A stretch of 8,336 bases of DNA from Leucothrix mucor. Its GTDB lineage: Bacteria > Pseudomonadota > Gammaproteobacteria > Thiotrichales > Thiotrichaceae. Where the stretch lies: assembly GCA_011322515.1 (NCBI GenBank), contig DRMS01000135.1:1-8336 (forward strand), read 5' to 3'. The notes under the pieces are model-generated. The model made no database searches. It was not told the DNA's origin and saw nothing but the letters and a program-made list of their open reading frames with translations. The position numbers and the translations under genes were made by a program. The first letter of the stretch is position 1; each line of letters opens with the position of its first letter. Positions 5,885 to 8,336 of this stretch are shown piece after piece.

Positions 5885-5935
5885 CTCGCATCCTTCGACA
5901 AGCTCAAGATGCGGTGTTCTGAGTCTATCGATAAG
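5885..5935 (+). repeat. Decayed partial copy of the CCTTCGACAAGCTCA repeat
   Basis: CTCGCATCCTTCGACAAGCT starting at 5885, and GCGGTGTTCTGAGTCTATCG (5911-5930) after it, align to the reverse strand of 1934-2015: CCTTCGACAAGCTCAGG, then GCGGTGTCCTGAGTCTACC. The second arm is missing or degraded. The repeat ends where the stop codon of the asparaginase-like gene begins (5936-5938) and directly abuts the right terminus of copy 2. Confidence 0.65.
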
Positions 5936-6439
5936 TTAATAGTCTGTAGATTCAAAGACTCCTTTCTGCTTGTTTTTTACAACATTATCCCAATTAAAAA
6001 TTTTGCCATTCATGGTGATATAAATCCCCGCAGGTAAACATTGAACCGCTGCAACTGCCGTACCTAGATTAAATAAGCTATCGGATTGTTTAAATTCATA
6101 AGGGATCATTGCGCCCAATAGTACAATAGTTTTGTCTTTTATTTGCGCGGCTAGATGTTGTGCTGTCAATGTCATGCTATCAGTGCCATGCGTAATAATA
6201 AGTAAAGATTCTTCACTCTTTTGACAAGCGTGTAATATTGCTTGTCGATCCGCATCCACCATCTCCAAACTATCTTTAAGCAATACGGTGTGGATTGAAA
6301 TATCCATTTTACAACGGCTTTGTTGTAGCATCTCAGGAAGACAAGTCTGCGTAAAAACCAGTTCGCCCGTGAGTTCATTATAGTGTTTATCGAGCGTGCC
6401 ACCTGTCACCAGTAATTTTATCTTTGTATTATTTATCAT
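5936..6439 (-). CDS. Short single-domain asparaginase-like protein
   Basis: This 167-residue cytoplasmic protein (no signal peptide) corresponds to the N-terminal catalytic domain of the bacterial L-asparaginase/glutaminase fold. It has TGGTLDK (12-18, nucleophile candidate T15) and THGTDSM (83-89, T86 and D87). GAMIPYEFKQSDSLFNLG (109-126) follows, and DNVVKNKQKGVFE (151-163) places K155 like the catalytic lysine of classical asparaginases. All four expected catalytic residues thus seem present. The short length is usual for a proteobacterial group I recall at about 160-170 residues, so it is not a truncation. Actual substrate is unproven. Translation starts at ATG 6439, two bases after the tex stop codon. 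The ribosome site AGGGGAAG lies in the last tex codons, indicating coupling to tex. Its last codons touch a decayed palindromic repeat. Confidence 0.85.
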   Translation of the reverse strand: MINNTKIKLLVTGGTLDKHYNELTGELVFTQTCLPEMLQQSRCKMDISIHTVLLKDSLEMVDADRQAILHACQKSEESLLIITHGTDSMTLTAQHLAAQIKDKTIVLLGAMIPYEFKQSDSLFNLGTAVAAVQCLPAGIYITMNGKIFNWDNVVKNKQKGVFESTDY

Positions 6440-6441
6440 TC

Positions 6442-8336
6442 TTACTTCCCCTGTGCTTTAGCAAAGGCGGCAGCAAAGGCGTTATTGCTGGGGGTGGTAT
6501 TTTGTGAATGTGCGGGGCGTTTTTGTTGCTTGCGTTGCGATGGTTTTCTTTGTGTTGGCTTTCTTGACGATGTTTTTGCTTGTTGCTCTACTTTGTCATT
6601 CAGGCGCATGCTCAGTGCGATACGTTTACGTGCTTGATCAATATCCATCACTTTAACTTTAACAATGTCCCCCGCTTTGACGACATCATGTGGGTCTTTT
6701 ACAAAGCTGTCGGCTAAGGCAGAAATATGCACTAATCCATCTTGATGCACACCAATATCGACAAAAGCACCAAAATTAGTCACATTAGTCACAGTGCCTT
6801 CTAAGACCATACTTTCTTTTAGATCAGATATTTTTTCAATGCCCTCTTTAAAGGTGGCGGTTTTAAATGCAGGGCGCGGGTCACGACCTGGTTTATCTAA
6901 TTCTTTGATAATATCGATAATGGTGGGTAGTCCAAATTTATCATTGGTGTAATCAGCAGGGTTTAGGCTTTTTAAGGTACTAGTATTGCCAATTAGTTTA
7001 CCAATATCGCTATCATTGGCGGCGGCTATTTTGCTAACCACGCTATAAGATTCTGGGTGTACTGCGGATGCATCAAGTGGATTATCGCCTTGATGAATAC
7101 GCAAGAAACCAGCCGCTTGTTCAAATGCTTTTGGTCCAAGACGTGCCACATCTTTTAACTCTTTGCGGTTATTAAAGCGTCCTTTTTCATCGCGCAGTGC
7201 AACAATATTATCTGCAATGGTTTGATTTAAACCCGCCACACGCCGTAATAGAGCGGCGGAGGCGGTATTCACTTCCACACCGACACTATTTACACAGTCT
7301 TCAACCACCGCATCAAGGTTTTTAGCTAACTGTACTTGGCTAACATCGTGTTGATACTGCCCTACACCAATCGCTTTGGCTTCAATTTTAACTAGCTCAG
7401 CCAGAGGGTCTTGTAAACGTCTGGCAATAGAAATAGCGCCACGAATGGTCACATCTAGGTTAGGAAATTCTTTGGATGCGGTTTCAGAAGCGGAATACAC
7501 TGATGCGCCCGCTTCACTAACCATGATTTTTTGCAATTTTAATTCAGGATGACGCTTGATTAAATCCGCACAGAGCTTATCGGTTTCACGTGATGCGGTT
7601 CCATTACCAATTGCCAATAGCTCCACTTTATATTTAGCGGCTAGTTTTGCTAGTTCAGCAATGGATTGATCCCACTGATTTCTAGGCGCATGGGGATAGA
7701 TGGCTGTGGAGTCTAAATATTGCCCTGTATTACTAATAACGGCAATTTTGACACCCGTGCGTAAACCTGGATCAAGCCCAATGGTCGCACGCTGTCCAGC
7801 AGGAGCGGCTAATAATAAATCTTTAATATTTTTACCAAACACATCAATCGCTTCGATTTCTGCTTGTTGGCGTAAATGAGTCAATAACTCGGTTTCTAAG
7901 CGTAAATGTAATTTTATGCGCCATGTCCAGCGCACCACATCAGCCAACCATGTATCAGCCGTTTGTCCTTTATTGACTAAGTCAAAGTGCAGAGCAATCA
8001 TTGCTTCACAAGGATGAAGCCTGTCAGCCTCATGTTCTATATCTAGTTTTAATTGTAAAAAACCTTCATTACGCCCACGAAACATAGCCAAGGCACGGTG
8101 CGAGGGGATTTTAGCAAGGTCATCTTTATTATCAAAATAATCACGGTATTTTGCACCCTCCGCTTCTTTATCCTTGACTACTTGAGAATGTAGTTTGGCA
8201 TGGTGACTCATATAATCACGTAATTTTTCTGCCAAGTCCGCATCATCGGCAAAGCGCTCCATAAGAATAAATTTAGCGCCATCCAATACGCCTTTAGTAT
8301 CATGAAACGCCTCTTTAAAGGCTTTATCTTTATTAA
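6442..8336 (-). CDS. tex: Tex, RNA-binding transcription accessory protein (N-terminus beyond window)
   Basis: Tex is a cytoplasmic nucleic-acid-binding protein linked to transcription and RNA turnover, homologous to eukaryotic Spt6. About 630 of its usual 770-780 residues are visible; the reading frame stays open to the window edge. The TTG at 8286 is therefore not the start, and residues before it (KGVLDGAKFILMERFA) already match the family. Counting from that leucine: helical N-terminal region 1-160; YqgF/RNase H-like domain from IGLDPGLRTGVK (169-180) through AIGNGTASRETD (225-236) and VSEAGASVYSASE (256-268); helix-hairpin-helix region about 330-400 (VGVEVNTAS, RFNNRKELKDVARLGPKAFE); S1 RNA-binding domain about 493-562 (VLEGTVTNVTNFGAFVDIGV, then DGLVHIS). 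A Lys/Arg/Gln-rich tail runs 570-592. The downstream gene is two bases away. Confidence 0.95.
   Translation of the reverse strand, partial: NKDKAFKEAFHDTKGVLDGAKFILMERFADDADLAEKLRDYMSHHAKLHSQVVKDKEAEGAKYRDYFDNKDDLAKIPSHRALAMFRGRNEGFLQLKLDIEHEADRLHPCEAMIALHFDLVNKGQTADTWLADVVRWTWRIKLHLRLETELLTHLRQQAEIEAIDVFGKNIKDLLLAAPAGQRATIGLDPGLRTGVKIAVISNTGQYLDSTAIYPHAPRNQWDQSIAELAKLAAKYKVELLAIGNGTASRETDKLCADLIKRHPELKLQKIMVSEAGASVYSASETASKEFPNLDVTIRGAISIARRLQDPLAELVKIEAKAIGVGQYQHDVSQVQLAKNLDAVVEDCVNSVGVEVNTASAALLRRVAGLNQTIADNIVALRDEKGRFNNRKELKDVARLGPKAFEQAAGFLRIHQGDNPLDASAVHPESYSVVSKIAAANDSDIGKLIGNTSTLKSLNPADYTNDKFGLPTIIDIIKELDKPGRDPRPAFKTATFKEGIEKISDLKESMVLEGTVTNVTNFGAFVDIGVHQDGLVHISALADSFVKDPHDVVKAGDIVKVKVMDIDQARKRIALSMRLNDKVEQQAKTSSRKPTQRKPSQRKQQKRPAHSQNTTPSNNAFAAAFAKAQGK

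Noticed and set aside
5786..6037. Plus-strand reading frame of 83 codons
   Set aside because: It starts inside a palindromic repeat and runs antisense over the end of the asparaginase-like gene, with no ribosome site or recognisable protein.
5936..6439. Asparaginase gene truncated by the adjacent repeat
   Set aside because: All four expected catalytic positions are present, and the length fits the short single-domain family.
8284..8286. TTG as start codon of Tex
   Set aside because: The frame is open to the window edge and the upstream codons already encode Tex-like sequence, so the gene begins outside the window.

Overview
The window looks like chromosomal DNA of an AT-rich gammaproteobacterium. 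It carries a BepA-type periplasmic chaperone/protease, Tex, a short proteobacterial asparaginase-like protein, and a sulfide:quinone reductase-like flavoprotein. The flavoprotein and the many short palindromic repeats would suit a sulfur-oxidising lineage such as the Thiotrichales. That placement is inference from gene content, not proven.

Layout: positions 1-255 hold an 11-bp inverted repeat (10-97) and the leader of a Tat-exported protein with two tandem copies of one domain (256-1329, +). Positions 1330-2126 contain no gene and are packed with miniature palindromic elements. They comprise a 161-bp element that abuts the stop codon, a 201-bp element followed by a half copy of itself, and a 168-bp element carrying a 24-bp-arm palindrome. 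Next come the SQR-like flavoprotein (2127-3257, -, TTG start), a 135-bp divergent promoter region, bepA (3393-4832, +) and an uncharacterised secreted HExxHxxGxxD metalloprotease (4910-5683, +). A second repeat cluster (5693-5935) fills the next convergent gap and contains a credible intrinsic terminator. The minus-strand pair tex (truncated by the window end) and the asparaginase-like gene closes the window, with 2 bases between them.

The genes form no single pathway. bepA and the following metalloprotease put two predicted envelope zinc peptidases side by side. tex and the asparaginase-like gene look translationally coupled. The most unusual content is the repeat architecture. Two elements with the same 23-bp terminal inverted repeats enclose two different palindromic repeats, and almost all repeats lie in the two gaps between convergent genes. 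The most novel protein is the twin-domain Tat substrate. I see no defence system, CRISPR array, RNA gene or intact transposase.
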